Source of the DNA: Candidatus Thorarchaeota archaeon
GTDB lineage: Archaea > Asgardarchaeota > Thorarchaeia > Thorarchaeales > Thorarchaeaceae
Reading direction: 5' to 3'
Length of the DNA: 26,265 nucleotides
Assembly (NCBI GenBank): GCA_016840245.1
Contig: JAEOST010000196.1
Location: 1-26,265 of the forward strand
Below the pieces are notes generated by a model, which did not search any database, was not told the origin of the DNA, and saw only the letters and a program-made list of their open reading frames with translations. The position numbers and the translations under genes are program-made. Of the stretch, positions 8,204 through 16,261 are shown one piece after another (position 1 is the stretch's first letter; each line of letters begins with the position of its first letter).

Positions 8204-9130
8204 TCAGCCCCTTAATTCCTCAAGCATTGTGCAGGTCTTGCAGATAGTTGCTGAAGTTGGTGATCCACATTTTGTACACTGTTTGAATTCCAATGTGCTG
8301 GGAGTGTGTTCGAACGCATCAACTATAGCCTCTGCAGATCTCAAAACTGCAAGGAGTGTCCCTGGTCGCTTATGCTCCATGTCATTGAGAAATAGTCTGA
8401 TGTCAGTCCTGTATGCCTCTGCAGCGTAAGGACAGGGTACATCATGGTAAGGCAGGTTTAGATTATGTGCATAGGCGACAACATCTCGTTCTGATACTTC
8501 CATTAGGGGTTTAATTCGTGGTACAAAGCCCGGAATTGGTTTCTGTCTTGAGCGATTGGACCGGGCGATTCTTTTGCTATCACCCCTCAGGAGGTTCATC
8601 ATGACTGTCTGAGCCTCATCATCCAGAATGTGACCAGTAGCAACAACATCGGCATTCAGTTCCAGTGCAGTCTCGTTTATGGCCCTTCGTCGTAAGACTC
8701 CACAATAGGAGCATGCACCAACTGAGTCGTCATGTTTCGACATAACGATCTGGTCTAGAGTATGGCCAAACAGGTCTTGGAAAGAGCGTACTTCGAGGGT
8801 CATTCCATGGTCCTTGACAAGATTAGATGCTGACTTTAGTGCTTCATCTCGATACCCTGCTACACCCTCATCAATTGTAAATGGGACTAACTCAGCTCGT
8901 GGGTAGTTACGTTCTATTCTCAGCAGGATATCAAAGAGAACCGAACTGTCCTTTCCTCCTGATATGGCCACAGCAATTCTATCGGTCTCAGCGAGCATTT
9001 GGTTCTTGTTGATTGTCTTCCGTACCCTATCTAATGTGGTCTTGATTAGACAACCCTTGCACAACCGTTCAGCAGTATATCTACGAAGATACACAGCTGG
9101 CTCTTCACATTTTGCGCATTTGGGTTGCAT
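8204..9130 (-). CDS. tRNA 2-thiouridine synthetase, TtuA/NcsA/Ncs6 family
   Basis: The enzyme adenylates a tRNA uridine and replaces its 2-oxygen with sulfur, using a ubiquitin-like sulfur carrier in archaea. The 308 residues show the whole family plan: an N-terminal zinc site (Cys5, Cys8, Cys24, Cys27), the PP-loop SGGKDSS (57-63), likely 4Fe-4S ligands Cys140, Cys143 (CSYC) and Cys233 (PCPY), the segment ATGHILDDEAQT (164-175), and a C-terminal zinc site (Cys285, Cys288, Cys297, Cys300). Whether it modifies position 34 (NcsA/Ncs6) or 54 (TtuA) cannot be decided by eye. It is the first gene of a three-gene operon with a nucleotidyltransferase and a radical SAM protein; the separation from the next upstream gene is 66 bases. 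Confidence 0.92.
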   Translation of the reverse strand: MQPKCAKCEEPAVYLRRYTAERLCKGCLIKTTLDRVRKTINKNQMLAETDRIAVAISGGKDSSVLFDILLRIERNYPRAELVPFTIDEGVAGYRDEALKSASNLVKDHGMTLEVRSFQDLFGHTLDQIVMSKHDDSVGACSYCGVLRRRAINETALELNADVVATGHILDDEAQTVMMNLLRGDSKRIARSNRSRQKPIPGFVPRIKPLMEVSERDVVAYAHNLNLPYHDVPCPYAAEAYRTDIRLFLNDMEHKRPGTLLAVLRSAEAIVDAFEHTPSTLEFKQCTKCGSPTSATICKTCTMLEELRG

Positions 9131-9196
9131 TCTGGGTACTCCAAATAGTAGGTGTTGGTATTCTTGGTTTAAGAGTTCGCATAATACTAAAACTCA

Positions 9197-10216
9197 CTAT
9201 GATATGCTCTGAATCAGTTGTTCAAACTCAGTAACTCTGATTCCAGTATACTCCTGAAGTAAGGAGTACACGTTTCTGACATGGTGTGTACTCTCACGCA
9301 TCATATCTGCAGCATCTTGTCGCATCCCTAGGTCTGTTGCACTACTACCGAGGGACACTGAGATATCGAACATTCGTCTGAGAATAGCAAATACCTCGAA
9401 GAATTCTATCTCGTTGACCTTTCTTTCTGCAAATGCTTCGTATTTGTGTAGAATTATGTCATGATACTTCTTTCCCCAATAAGTACCAGCAAGTAAGAGA
9501 GTCCAAGCTAGATCTGCTCGATAGTCTGTGACTGTTGATGCAGTCCAATCGATAACGAAGGGGTTTCCCTCATGGTCAATCAGAATATTCCGAGGATGAA
9601 AATCTCCATGAATTAGGGAAGGACTGTCACATGGCACATTATTGGCCCTCTCCCGAAGCCACTCTAGAATAGGAAAGAGTTCAGTTCGACTGTGATGTTC
9701 TAATGCCGTCTTGTATGATGTTAATCCATCATTGACGAAGAAAAAGGGATCATTGGATTCGAATTTGGATGTGTCTTTGACTATTTGTCTCCAATCTACA
9801 CTATGCAGCTTGACAAACAGCTTGCAGAAGAGATTCATAGATTCATCATGTTTCTCATCATATTGAAGGTCATCGTCTAATAGGTGTCCTTTGATCCTAT
9901 CCATGATTATAAAGGGCATTCCTAGATGGGCACTATCGGTTTCTAGATGGTGGACTGCTGGAACTGGATACCCTACATCATTGATATCCCTGAGTAATTG
10001 AAACTCCTTCTCAGACCTGTATTCACCTTGTGAACCGGGGTACATACGCAAGATAAGTGAATCTCGGAAATTCTTGCCGTCAATGGAATAGTCTAGGTCA
10101 AAGGAGTGTATCTCAGTTTCCCAACCATCTGTGAGTTCAGTCAGTCCTTGGACGCTCAGTTTGGTCCGTTCTGGATATGCTGATTTCAGATACGACTCAA
10201 GACTGGATTGATGCAT
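9197..10216 (-). CDS. Phosphotransferase of the aminoglycoside/choline kinase fold
   Basis: This is a small-molecule kinase of the APH/choline kinase superfamily, which transfers phosphate from ATP to a hydroxyl group. The catalytic loop HGDFHPRN (about 203-210) supplies the base Asp and the metal-binding Asn, and VIDW (Asp about 223) is the magnesium-binding DFG equivalent. The N-lobe contains the ATP-binding Lys/Arg region around LILRMY and a Glu in SEKEF. The length of about 339 residues fits the family. I prefer ATG 10216; a TTG at 10234 would add six residues. Substrate cannot be inferred: in archaea such kinases may act on sugars, choline-like alcohols or lipid head groups, and the name does not imply antibiotic resistance. 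The next gene upstream on the same strand is a small unknown protein, 61 bases away. Confidence 0.85.
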   Translation of the reverse strand: MHQSSLESYLKSAYPERTKLSVQGLTELTDGWETEIHSFDLDYSIDGKNFRDSLILRMYPGSQGEYRSEKEFQLLRDINDVGYPVPAVHHLETDSAHLGMPFIIMDRIKGHLLDDDLQYDEKHDESMNLFCKLFVKLHSVDWRQIVKDTSKFESNDPFFFVNDGLTSYKTALEHHSRTELFPILEWLRERANNVPCDSPSLIHGDFHPRNILIDHEGNPFVIDWTASTVTDYRADLAWTLLLAGTYWGKKYHDIILHKYEAFAERKVNEIEFFEVFAILRRMFDISVSLGSSATDLGMRQDAADMMRESTHHVRNVYSLLQEYTGIRVTEFEQLIQSIS

Positions 10217-10277
10217 GCCGTTGTGTGCGTACAATCCTGCTATGGCTCTATCGATATCTCCAAAGAAATGAGTCTGT

Positions 10278-10691
10278 TCACTCTTCTTTCTTCTTGGAGG
10301 GACTGATTGACGGAGTTGGAATGATCAATGGCTTTGCCTGTACGGCAATCTTGTGTGCTCTGAAGTTTGATGCAAGTATGATTCCTGTCACAGTCTTGTG
10401 CCATTCTGCTGGGGAGATTACTGTGAATATCTCTTTGAACGATTCACCCAGACGGTCGATTTTAGCAAGAGTTTCCACTCTATCTTCAGATAAACGCCGT
10501 TCGTCAAAATATTGAAGCGCTTGTCCTTTCAGGGACTCCCAGTCTACATCTCCATTTGAGAGTAGTATTAGTTCGATCTTCTCAAGGGGCTCTTCCCAAG
10601 ACTGTGGAACAAACATAGTCAGATAATCGGTCAATGCATTTCGTGCTTTTTCACGAACTTCATCCTTTGGACCAATGTGCTTAGTCATCAT
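10278..10691 (-). CDS. Unknown 137-residue protein
   Basis: I do not recognise this family. The protein is mostly helical in appearance and charged, with no signal peptide or membrane segment. It has a conserved-looking central part (about 30-100) with alternating acidic and hydrophobic residues and an unusual Pro-rich end (LIIPTPSISPSKKKEE). The start is ATG 10691, with a second ATG immediately after at 10688. Codon use and the fit between the phosphotransferase and the 94-base spacer before the protease gene argue that it is real. It could be co-transcribed with the phosphotransferase, although 40 to 60 bases separate them. Confidence 0.6.
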   Translation of the reverse strand: MMTKHIGPKDEVREKARNALTDYLTMFVPQSWEEPLEKIELILLSNGDVDWESLKGQALQYFDERRLSEDRVETLAKIDRLGESFKEIFTVISPAEWHKTVTGIILASNFRAHKIAVQAKPLIIPTPSISPSKKKEE

Positions 10692-10785
10692 GATATATCA
10701 AGCGCATGTCAAGCTAGGCCCTATTTAACTCCGAGAAACCTGTTTTTGGGCTCTCGAACGTGTTGTATGTACATCACAGAGATGG

Positions 10786-11955
10786 TTAGAAGAGGGCCTT
10801 ACCCATGACCAGTGAGAGGATGATGCTAAGCAGGATGATTCCAATGGAGAAGAGCCGTGCAGGCCACATGACCATCTTGATCTTCTTTTCATCATCGGTC
10901 AATAGACTTAGACCGTTGGACAGGAGTTTATCTCCATCGAACATTGGAATGGGTAATAGATTGATCAGTCCTATTGAGAACAGGATGATGAATATCCAGT
11001 TTAGGATCTGCTGTGCATGGAAAGCATACATTGGACCGCCAGGGATCCATTCCCAACCTGGTTTTGGTTCCCAGTAATCGGCACCATACACCCCAATATA
11101 CCCTCGCGATGCGTTTGCTAAATGTTCGGCCAATATGATATCTGACGATCCATTAAGGGTGTGTATTGTAACAGTGTCACCCGAAGATGCATTGACCATG
11201 TAGAGACTTACAGCATACCATGTGTCGATGTCTGTTTCATTAAGGCCAGTGATGACATCACCAACTTCCAATGCCCCAGAACCTGGAGACCCCACTTGGA
11301 TATCGTAGATATAGGCACCACTTGGTGAGTTGAATCCCACAGACATTAATGCTCCAAAATTCGCAATCAGGATGAGAAAGATGAAGCCCCAGATTAGGTT
11401 GACATAAGACCCAGCTGCGAGTAGGCGCATCCTCTGTCTTGGTGTGGCCTGATTCTCAAATGACTCCTCATCCGGTTCAACAAAACCACCAAAGAGTACG
11501 TAGAAGAATAAGAGACCTGAACTCTTGATTGGAATGTCATCTCGTGATGCTGCAAGGCCATGTGCGAACTCATGTGTGAGTAGTGTAACACCGAGGCCAA
11601 TAAGAAGGTAGACAAGAGGAAGACCTGAGATTGTGACACCTGGTATGATAGGTACAACCCCACCTGCCTCTGCAGGTGCAAAGAAGAACTTGAGGAGATT
11701 ATCGAGAAACATGTAGAATCCGAATATCATACCGCCAAATGCAACTACGACTCCGACATTGAAGAACGCCTTTGGGAATCTCTTTCCCCATTTGGTGAGG
11801 AATGCATTCAATCGTTCGGTCTTGATCAGAATAAAGAATGGAAATCCAGCATCGATTCCCTTCTCGTTCAGTTTCTCAATGCCAATGGCTTGAGCGATTA
11901 TATAGATAAGAAGGTAAATGGCTGCAATGATTAGGAGGGCGGTTAGTGGATCCAT
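10786..11955 (-). CDS. Site-2-type membrane metalloprotease (M50) with PDZ domain
   Basis: This 389-residue intramembrane protease belongs to the M50 family, which cuts transmembrane segments of regulatory proteins. The zinc-binding HEFAH is at residues 128-132 in a hydrophobic helix, and the second catalytic motif NLLPIPMFDG is at 332-341, placing the third zinc ligand Asp340 as expected. Between them, about residues 205-290, lies a PDZ-like domain (VGSPGSGALEVGDVITGLN). Hydrophobic helices flank these parts: at the N-terminus (4-24), about 65-85, 110-128, 178-200 and two at the C-terminus. The ATG at 11955 has a strong GGTGAG ribosome site five bases upstream. It is divergent from rps6e across a 191-base promoter region. 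The natural substrate is unknown. Confidence 0.93.
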   Translation of the reverse strand: MDPLTALLIIAAIYLLIYIIAQAIGIEKLNEKGIDAGFPFFILIKTERLNAFLTKWGKRFPKAFFNVGVVVAFGGMIFGFYMFLDNLLKFFFAPAEAGGVVPIIPGVTISGLPLVYLLIGLGVTLLTHEFAHGLAASRDDIPIKSSGLLFFYVLFGGFVEPDEESFENQATPRQRMRLLAAGSYVNLIWGFIFLILIANFGALMSVGFNSPSGAYIYDIQVGSPGSGALEVGDVITGLNETDIDTWYAVSLYMVNASSGDTVTIHTLNGSSDIILAEHLANASRGYIGVYGADYWEPKPGWEWIPGGPMYAFHAQQILNWIFIILFSIGLINLLPIPMFDGDKLLSNGLSLLTDDEKKIKMVMWPARLFSIGIILLSIILSLVMGKALF

Positions 11956-12118
11956 TGATTCTCACCCAGGGGTCTGGTGCGTTACCGGCCAGAAAATGGA
12001 TTGAGTTATAATGATTGTGTAACTGGCGATAATTGTTACAACTTGCTTAACGGCCCAACCGCAATCCTCATAAAGTGAGTTCTGCTCGCTAGCGCCAGTG
12101 CCCGTATATTGGGCCACT

Positions 12119-12128
12119 TTCTATAAAT
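12119..12128 (+). promoter_or_regulatory. TATA box of rps6e
   Basis: TTCTATAAAT lies about 25 bases before the TTG start of rps6e. With normal archaeal spacing, transcription would begin at or within a few bases of the start codon, so the message is probably leaderless, in agreement with the absence of a ribosome site. Confidence 0.55.
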
Positions 12129-12146
12129 TAGGTAGGCGAAGAACTG

Positions 12147-12530
12147 TTGCCATTTAAGCTTGCAATCTCAGACCCAGAAACAGGCAAGGCTGTCCAGTAT
12201 GAACTAGATGATGCCAAGACAAATGCCCTGATTGGAAAGCAAATCGGGGATGTTATTGATGGTGACGTTATAGGTCTTCCAGGATACAAGCTGAAGATTA
12301 CTGGTGGTAGTGACTCCTCAGGTTTTCCAATTCGTCCTGATGTACATGGTAGCGGCAAGAAGAAGGTCTTGATTAGAGGTGCTCCTGGATTCAGGCCAAA
12401 GAGGACTGGGGTAGCGAAGCGCAAGACCGTTCGTGGTCGTGAACTCGGCTCTGATATTGCTCAAGTGAATATGCGAATAGAGGAGAAGGGCAGTACTCCA
12501 CTAGAAGAGCTTGTCATGAAGGCTGCATAA
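12147..12530 (+). CDS. rps6e: Ribosomal protein S6e (eS6)
   Basis: This is a small-subunit ribosomal protein shared by archaea and eukaryotes. The 127 residues match the archaeal length and show the family pattern: an N-terminal beta segment LAISDPETGKAVQYEL, the region IGDVIDGDVIGLPGYKLKI, and the GxPxRPDVHGS-type motif (residues about 57-70, here SGFPIRPDVHGSGKKK), followed by a basic KRTGVAKRKTVRG stretch. The start is TTG at 12147, immediately giving the expected MPFKLAISD. It opens the plus-strand gene-expression cluster that continues with aIF2-gamma. The order S6e then aIF2-gamma is widely conserved in archaea, although here 122 bases with a possible separate promoter lie between them. 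Confidence 0.96.
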   Translation: MPFKLAISDPETGKAVQYELDDAKTNALIGKQIGDVIDGDVIGLPGYKLKITGGSDSSGFPIRPDVHGSGKKKVLIRGAPGFRPKRTGVAKRKTVRGRELGSDIAQVNMRIEEKGSTPLEELVMKAA

Positions 12531-12652
12531 ATCAGAAGGTCCCCTCAGGGACCATTTACATTGATTTCCATGTGATAGACCAATGACTTCATAAACCTGA
12601 ATATTCAGATGGAAACAACCCACCCAAGGGCGCACTTTGGAGTGAGAATTTA

Positions 12653-13891
12653 GTGACTAGGTACGAAGGACAGTCTGAGATTAGCATTGGGACCCTCGGT
12701 CATGTTGATCATGGAAAGACAACACTTGTTGAATACTTGACCGGTGAGTGGACAGACCGTCATTCGGACGAGATTCGGAGAGGGATTTCAATAAGGTTGG
12801 GTTATGCTGCCACAGTTCTGTTGAAATGTATGAAGTGCCCTGAACCTGACGGGTATACCACATCACATCTCGCAGAAGACGGGAAATGTACTAAGTGTGG
12901 TGGAGATCTTGAGAAACTCAGGGAGATATCATTTGTTGATAGCCCAGGCCACGAATCGCTGATGGCCACCTGTCTGAGTGGCGCAAGCTTGATGGATGGA
13001 GCAATTCTTGTCATTGCTGCAAACGAACCTTGTCCTATGCCTCAGACTTCTGAACACCTCAGAGCACTTGAGATTGTAGGTGTCAAGAACATCATTATCA
13101 TTCAGAATAAAATTGAGCTTGTAAGTGTAGAAGAAGCAAAGAAACACTACCAGCAAATCAAAGACTTTGTCAAGGGCACAACAGCCGAAGATGCACCAAT
13201 CGTACCAGTATCAGCTATATTTGGGGCAAACGCTGATCTTCTGATTCAGACCATTCAAGAGGTTATCCCAACTCCAGACAGAGACGATGAGGCTCCACCA
13301 AAGATGTTTGTTGCTAGGTCATTTGACATTAACAAACCCGGCACCCTCCCAGATGATATACATGGAGGAGTGGTTGGTGGATCAATTGTACAGGGCAAAC
13401 TGAAGATTGGTGATGAGATAGAGATTGCCCCTGGAGCCAAGGGCGAGAAGGGATTTGAACCAATTCGAGCAAAGGTGGCAAGCCTGCTCTCAGGAAGTGG
13501 GAACGAACTAGAGGAGGCGTTTCCTGGTGGACTGATTGGAGTTGGAACTTCATTAGACCCAGCATCCACTCGTGCAGACAGACTAGTGGGCAATGTGGTA
13601 GGTAAGGTCGGAAAAATGCCTAAGATCATCGAGAAATTGATGGTAACACCGATATTGATGCAGAGAGTCATCGGAATTGAGTCCAAGAAAGAGGTAGAGA
13701 ACCTCAGGCTGAATGAACCCCTGATGCTAGTTGTGGGTACTGCACCTACAGTGGGGGTAATAACAAGACTCCATGGTAACGAGATAGAGTTAGTGCTCAA
13801 GCGGCCTGTAGTTGCAGAGAAAGGGCAGCGCATCGCAATAGGTCGTAGGGTGGAGAACAAATGGCGACTCATTGGATATGCTGAAATATAG
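12653..13891 (+). CDS. eif2g: Translation initiation factor aIF2 subunit gamma
   Basis: This is the GTP-binding subunit of aIF2, which delivers initiator Met-tRNA to the small ribosomal subunit. The 412 residues contain the G1 motif GHVDHGKT (16-23), switch 2 DSPGH (96-100), the NKIEL motif near residue 152 and SAIFG (G5-like) near 183, then two beta-barrel domains. The family's zinc knuckle is inserted in the G domain with Cys59, Cys62, Cys79 and Cys82. The GTG at 12653 is the first usable start and leads directly into the family N-terminus (GQSEISIGTLGH). The PIN gene follows after 38 bases. This neighbourhood (S6e, aIF2-gamma, PIN, RpoE1) is common in archaea. Confidence 0.97.
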   Translation: MTRYEGQSEISIGTLGHVDHGKTTLVEYLTGEWTDRHSDEIRRGISIRLGYAATVLLKCMKCPEPDGYTTSHLAEDGKCTKCGGDLEKLREISFVDSPGHESLMATCLSGASLMDGAILVIAANEPCPMPQTSEHLRALEIVGVKNIIIIQNKIELVSVEEAKKHYQQIKDFVKGTTAEDAPIVPVSAIFGANADLLIQTIQEVIPTPDRDDEAPPKMFVARSFDINKPGTLPDDIHGGVVGGSIVQGKLKIGDEIEIAPGAKGEKGFEPIRAKVASLLSGSGNELEEAFPGGLIGVGTSLDPASTRADRLVGNVVGKVGKMPKIIEKLMVTPILMQRVIGIESKKEVENLRLNEPLMLVVGTAPTVGVITRLHGNEIELVLKRPVVAEKGQRIAIGRRVENKWRLIGYAEI

Positions 13892-13929
13892 AGTATCCAT
13901 TCGGTAGTGCAAAGGTTTCGTGAAATTCA

Positions 13930-14337
13930 GTGCCTGTCTTAGTATTAATCGACACCAATTTCATTCTTGTACCTGCACAGTTTGGAGTGGATATATTCAC
14001 TGAAGCTGAGAGAGTATTGGAGAGAAAGGTTGAGTTTGTAGTTTTAGCATCTGCAGTGGATGAAATTGAGAAAAAGATGGAAAAAGCCACTAAAAGAACT
14101 GAAAAGCTCCAGTTTAGGATAGCAAAAGACCTAGTAGCGAGATGTAGAGTTGTGGAGGTGAATCCCAATTCTGAGCAAAAGGATGTAGATAGTCAGCTCC
14201 TAGACTACGCCTCCAGTGTAGAAAGTGTTCTTGCAACAAATGACCGAGAACTTCGACAGCGTGCGCGAGCAAAGGGAGTTCCGGTGCTATTTCTCAGGGG
14301 CAAAAAAATCCTCATGCTAGAAGGAACGGTTCTCTGA
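13930..14337 (+). CDS. PIN-domain ribonuclease candidate, Fcf1/Utp24-like
   Basis: This 135-residue single PIN domain is similar to the archaeal proteins encoded beside aIF2-gamma and related to eukaryotic Fcf1/Utp24, a pre-rRNA endonuclease. Acidic active-site residues are in place: Asp8 in LIDTNF, Glu45 in the VDEIEKK helix, Asp87 or Asp92 in the middle, and Asp105 in ATNDRELR. No zinc finger is seen. The start is GTG 13930. The position, 38 bases after eif2g, and the absence of any antitoxin partner argue for a housekeeping RNA-processing role rather than a VapC toxin, but the target RNA is inferred from the family only. Confidence 0.82.
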   Translation: MPVLVLIDTNFILVPAQFGVDIFTEAERVLERKVEFVVLASAVDEIEKKMEKATKRTEKLQFRIAKDLVARCRVVEVNPNSEQKDVDSQLLDYASSVESVLATNDRELRQRARAKGVPVLFLRGKKILMLEGTVL

Positions 14338-14364
14338 GATTTCCTGTAAAAAAGTAACAATTGG

Positions 14365-14481
14365 CAATGTTTTTATGTTCACCACTGGGTTCAAGCCCTT
14401 GACCGTCGGGTTCAGACCTTAGGTCTAATCCTGGTGTCTGATTGTTCTCAAGTTGTCCTATCAGGCAAGGAGCATATGCAT
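14365..14481 (+). promoter_or_regulatory. Promoter and structured leader of rpoE1
   Basis: An AT-rich TATA-like box (TTTTTATGT, about 14369-14377) lies about 105 bases before the rpoE1 start, implying a 5' leader of roughly 80 bases. The leader carries two direct copies of GGGTTCA (14387-14393 and 14408-14414) and a short palindrome AGACCTTAGGTCT (14414-14426). An AAGGAG ribosome site (14467-14472) ends it. The repeats could be a binding site or a small RNA fold; no known riboswitch is recognised. Confidence 0.4.
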
Positions 14482-15075
14482 ATGTATAGTATTGTCACTG
14501 TCCGCGACATAGTAAGAATCCCACCATCGGAATTTCATCAGCCCATAAACAAGGCTGCACTGGGACATCTACGTAAGACCAGTGAGAACGTGTTAGACCG
14601 TGATATAGGACTCATGATAGCTGTTATTGGTATCGAGGACATTGGTCAGGGTAGACTGATGCCTGGAGATGGTGCTACATACCACTCTGTTGTGTATCAA
14701 GTTCTAGTGTTTAAACCCATTCGTGGCGAGCTCGTAGAGGGCAATGTTGTAGAATTGATGGACTTTGGTGCATTCATTCGAATGGGGCCCCTTGATGGAC
14801 TCTGTCACGTTAGTCAGATATGCGACGACTTTATCACCCAAGACCAGAAGGGTAGTGCTCTACTAGGGAAAGAAACTGGAAGAATACTCTCAGAAGGCGA
14901 TCAGGTCAGAGCTCGCATTACATCAATCAGCTTTGAATCAGGGAATCGTTCAGGAAAACTTGGTCTTACAATGAGACAGGCATTCCTCGGGAAGGTTGGT
15001 CCTGATGCATCATGGGTTGATGATGATGTCAAGGCAGCTCGAGGGGAAACAAAGAAAGGCAAGAAAAAGGGATAG
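14482..15075 (+). CDS. rpoE1: DNA-directed RNA polymerase subunit E' (Rpo7)
   Basis: This is the stalk subunit of archaeal RNA polymerase, homologous to eukaryotic Rpb7, which binds the nascent transcript and helps open the promoter. The protein has an N-terminal RNP-like domain (YSIVTVRDIVRIPPSEF) and, from about residue 78, an S1 RNA-binding domain (ELVEGNVVELMDFGAFIRMG ... LCHVSQI). It ends in a Lys/Gly-rich tail (KKGKKKG). I chose ATG 14482 because AAGGAG lies nine bases upstream and the family starts MY-x-x-VTV. An ATG two codons earlier and a GTG at 14434 are possible, the latter giving 16 residues unlike the family. Its partner subunit F (Rpo4) is not in this window. Confidence 0.95.
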   Translation: MYSIVTVRDIVRIPPSEFHQPINKAALGHLRKTSENVLDRDIGLMIAVIGIEDIGQGRLMPGDGATYHSVVYQVLVFKPIRGELVEGNVVELMDFGAFIRMGPLDGLCHVSQICDDFITQDQKGSALLGKETGRILSEGDQVRARITSISFESGNRSGKLGLTMRQAFLGKVGPDASWVDDDVKAARGETKKGKKKG

Positions 15076-15090
15076 TTGTGGTGAATTATC

Positions 15091-15303
15091 ATGGCGAGAC
15101 CAAAAGCTTGTAGGGAATGTCACTTCCTTACAACAGAAACCCAATGCCCAAACTGTAAGAGCACCAACTTGAGTACCAGCTATACTGGCGTTGTGGTCAT
15201 ACTCCCAGGTAGAAAGACTGCTGAAGACCCTAGAAAGGCCTCATACATTGCTGAACGTCTTAACATCGACAAACCAGGAAAGTACGCCCTAAAGGTCCGA
15301 TAA
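15091..15303 (+). CDS. spt4: Transcription elongation factor Spt4 (RNA polymerase subunit E'')
   Basis: This is a 70-residue zinc protein that forms the Spt4-Spt5 elongation factor, clamping RNA polymerase on DNA. The four zinc ligands are Cys7, Cys10, Cys19 and Cys22 (ACREC ... CPNC), followed by the conserved beta segment with GVVVILPG and the IAERLNIDKPGKYAL end typical of archaeal Spt4. The ATG at 15091 lies 15 bases after the rpoE1 stop, with GTGGTGA (15076-15082) as ribosome site, so the two genes are co-translated from one message. The rpoE1-spt4-rps24e-rps27ae order is the classic archaeal arrangement. Confidence 0.95.
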   Translation: MARPKACRECHFLTTETQCPNCKSTNLSTSYTGVVVILPGRKTAEDPRKASYIAERLNIDKPGKYALKVR

Positions 15304-15394
15304 TAATTGTCGCTGGTGAAAGCTTTATTAGCCGACCCCAAGTCGATTCGCTGAACCCGCCAAGGAATCGGTCGTAGAATCAAGAGTGATGCTG

Positions 15395-15685
15395 ATGAAG
15401 ATAGAGATTCTGAATGAACGAGAGAACAAGACCCTTAGTCGAAGAGAGATTGATTTTAGGGTCGACCATGTTGGAAGCACCACTCCAAGTAGAGCGGATA
15501 TCCAGGCGAAGATTAGTGCGCAGTTCGATGCTGATGCCTCCACTGTGGTGATTAAGAGCCTAAACACCCGTTTTGGGATTGGAATCACTGAGGGTGTTGC
15601 AAGAATATACTCGAATCCTGAACAGTTGAAGAGGATTGAGTTGGATCATATTGTGAAGAGACATGAGAAGAAGGAGGCAGCATAG
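15395..15685 (+). CDS. rps24e: Ribosomal protein S24e (eS24)
   Basis: This is a small-subunit ribosomal protein of archaea and eukaryotes. From ATG 15395 it has 96 residues with the family features: MKIEILNERENKTLSRREI at the N-terminus, a central DASTVVIKSLNTRFGIG block and a basic C-terminus (HIVKRHEKKEAA). I prefer 15395 because archaeal S24e begins close to this Met; in-frame starts at 15386 (GTG) and 15389 (ATG) add only two or three residues and cannot be excluded. It ends directly against the S27ae gene, with its stop codon TAG ending at 15685 and the next ATG at 15686. Confidence 0.94.
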   Translation: MKIEILNERENKTLSRREIDFRVDHVGSTTPSRADIQAKISAQFDADASTVVIKSLNTRFGIGITEGVARIYSNPEQLKRIELDHIVKRHEKKEAA

Positions 15686-15844
15686 ATGGCACACAAGCAC
15701 TACAAGGTTGACAAGAGTGGCAAGGTCACATCTGCCAAGAGACCATGCCCAAGATGTGAGAAGGGAACCTTCATGGCCGAACACTTCAATCGTTTTGCAT
15801 GTGGACGCTGCGGTTATACCGAGTTCAAACGCAAGAAGACATAG
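15686..15844 (+). CDS. rps27ae: Ribosomal protein S27ae (eS31), 52 residues
   Basis: This short gene is easily missed. The ATG at 15686 follows the rps24e stop without a gap; the stop is TAG at 15842-15844. The product is a 52-residue zinc-ribbon ribosomal protein with Cys21, Cys24, Cys39 and Cys42 (PCPRC ... [10 protein letters not shown]), flanked by Lys-rich ends, exactly the archaeal S27ae plan. It lacks the N-terminal ubiquitin fusion of the eukaryotic version, as expected. A purine-rich AAGGAGG ribosome site lies at 15671-15677 inside the end of rps24e, so expression is coupled. It closes the seven-gene expression cluster. Confidence 0.95.
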   Translation: MAHKHYKVDKSGKVTSAKRPCPRCEKGTFMAEHFNRFACGRCGYTEFKRKKT

Positions 15845-15860
15845 GTCCCGTTTCTCGATT

Positions 15861-16118
15861 TCATTCTCCAATTACAGCCATTACCCACCTTACAAAGAGG
15901 AGTAGGCCTACTACTATAGTCACAACAATATCAACCATCAATACACCAGGAATAACTGGTTCTAAAAGAGCAGCTAACAGCAGAGCAATAGGAAAAGTCA
16001 CTATGAAGGGTAGCGTGGCTACTGTGAGTGACACCTCCTCGCTAGAAACCATCGAGTTCACTAGACTGAGGATCCATATCGCATAGATAACTGTCAGGAT
16101 TGCTGTTTCAACTATCAT
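15861..16118 (-). CDS. Small membrane protein of unknown function (85 residues)
   Basis: I do not recognise a family. The protein is almost entirely hydrophobic, with three candidate membrane helices at about 4-22, 31-52 and 56-82, joined by very short loops (NSMVSSEE and EPVIPG). Asp63 within the third segment is the only buried charge. The start is ATG 16118. Evidence that the frame is used comes from a partial copy at 16947-17000: four of the six differences are silent third-base changes in this reading frame. It converges with rps27ae, 16 bases away, and is divergent from the XRE regulator at 16262. Confidence 0.65.
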   Translation of the reverse strand: MIVETAILTVIYAIWILSLVNSMVSSEEVSLTVATLPFIVTFPIALLLAALLEPVIPGVLMVDIVVTIVVGLLLFVRWVMAVIGE

Positions 16119-16204
16119 CCTAGTTCACTCTCGACTTTCCATACTTCCATCGAGTATTCCTGCATTTGAATCCCTCTGATTTATAGAAATAAATCAGAAA
16201 GACG

Positions 16205-16251
16205 AAAAATATAAATGTAAAGTTTACTTTACGTTAAGTGTATTTTACATT
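16205..16251 (+). promoter_or_regulatory. Promoter and palindromic operator of the XRE regulator gene
   Basis: A TATA-like AAAATATAAA lies at 16206-16215. Overlapping its downstream edge is a perfect inverted repeat, GTAAAGT-TT-ACTTTAC (16217-16232), and a wider pair AATGTAAA (16214-16221) with TTTACATT (16244-16251). A symmetric site directly behind the TATA box, in front of a helix-turn-helix gene, is the usual layout for autorepression by blocking polymerase recruitment. Confidence 0.65.
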
Positions 16252-16261
16252 GGTGTGAGCG

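Noticed and set aside
13255..13872. 205-codon minus-strand open frame
   Set aside because: It lies entirely opposite the certain aIF2-gamma gene and is Ser/Pro/Thr-rich, as expected of an antisense shadow.
13930..14337. PIN protein as a VapC toxin
   Set aside because: No antitoxin gene is adjacent, and the position behind eif2g is the conserved housekeeping one.
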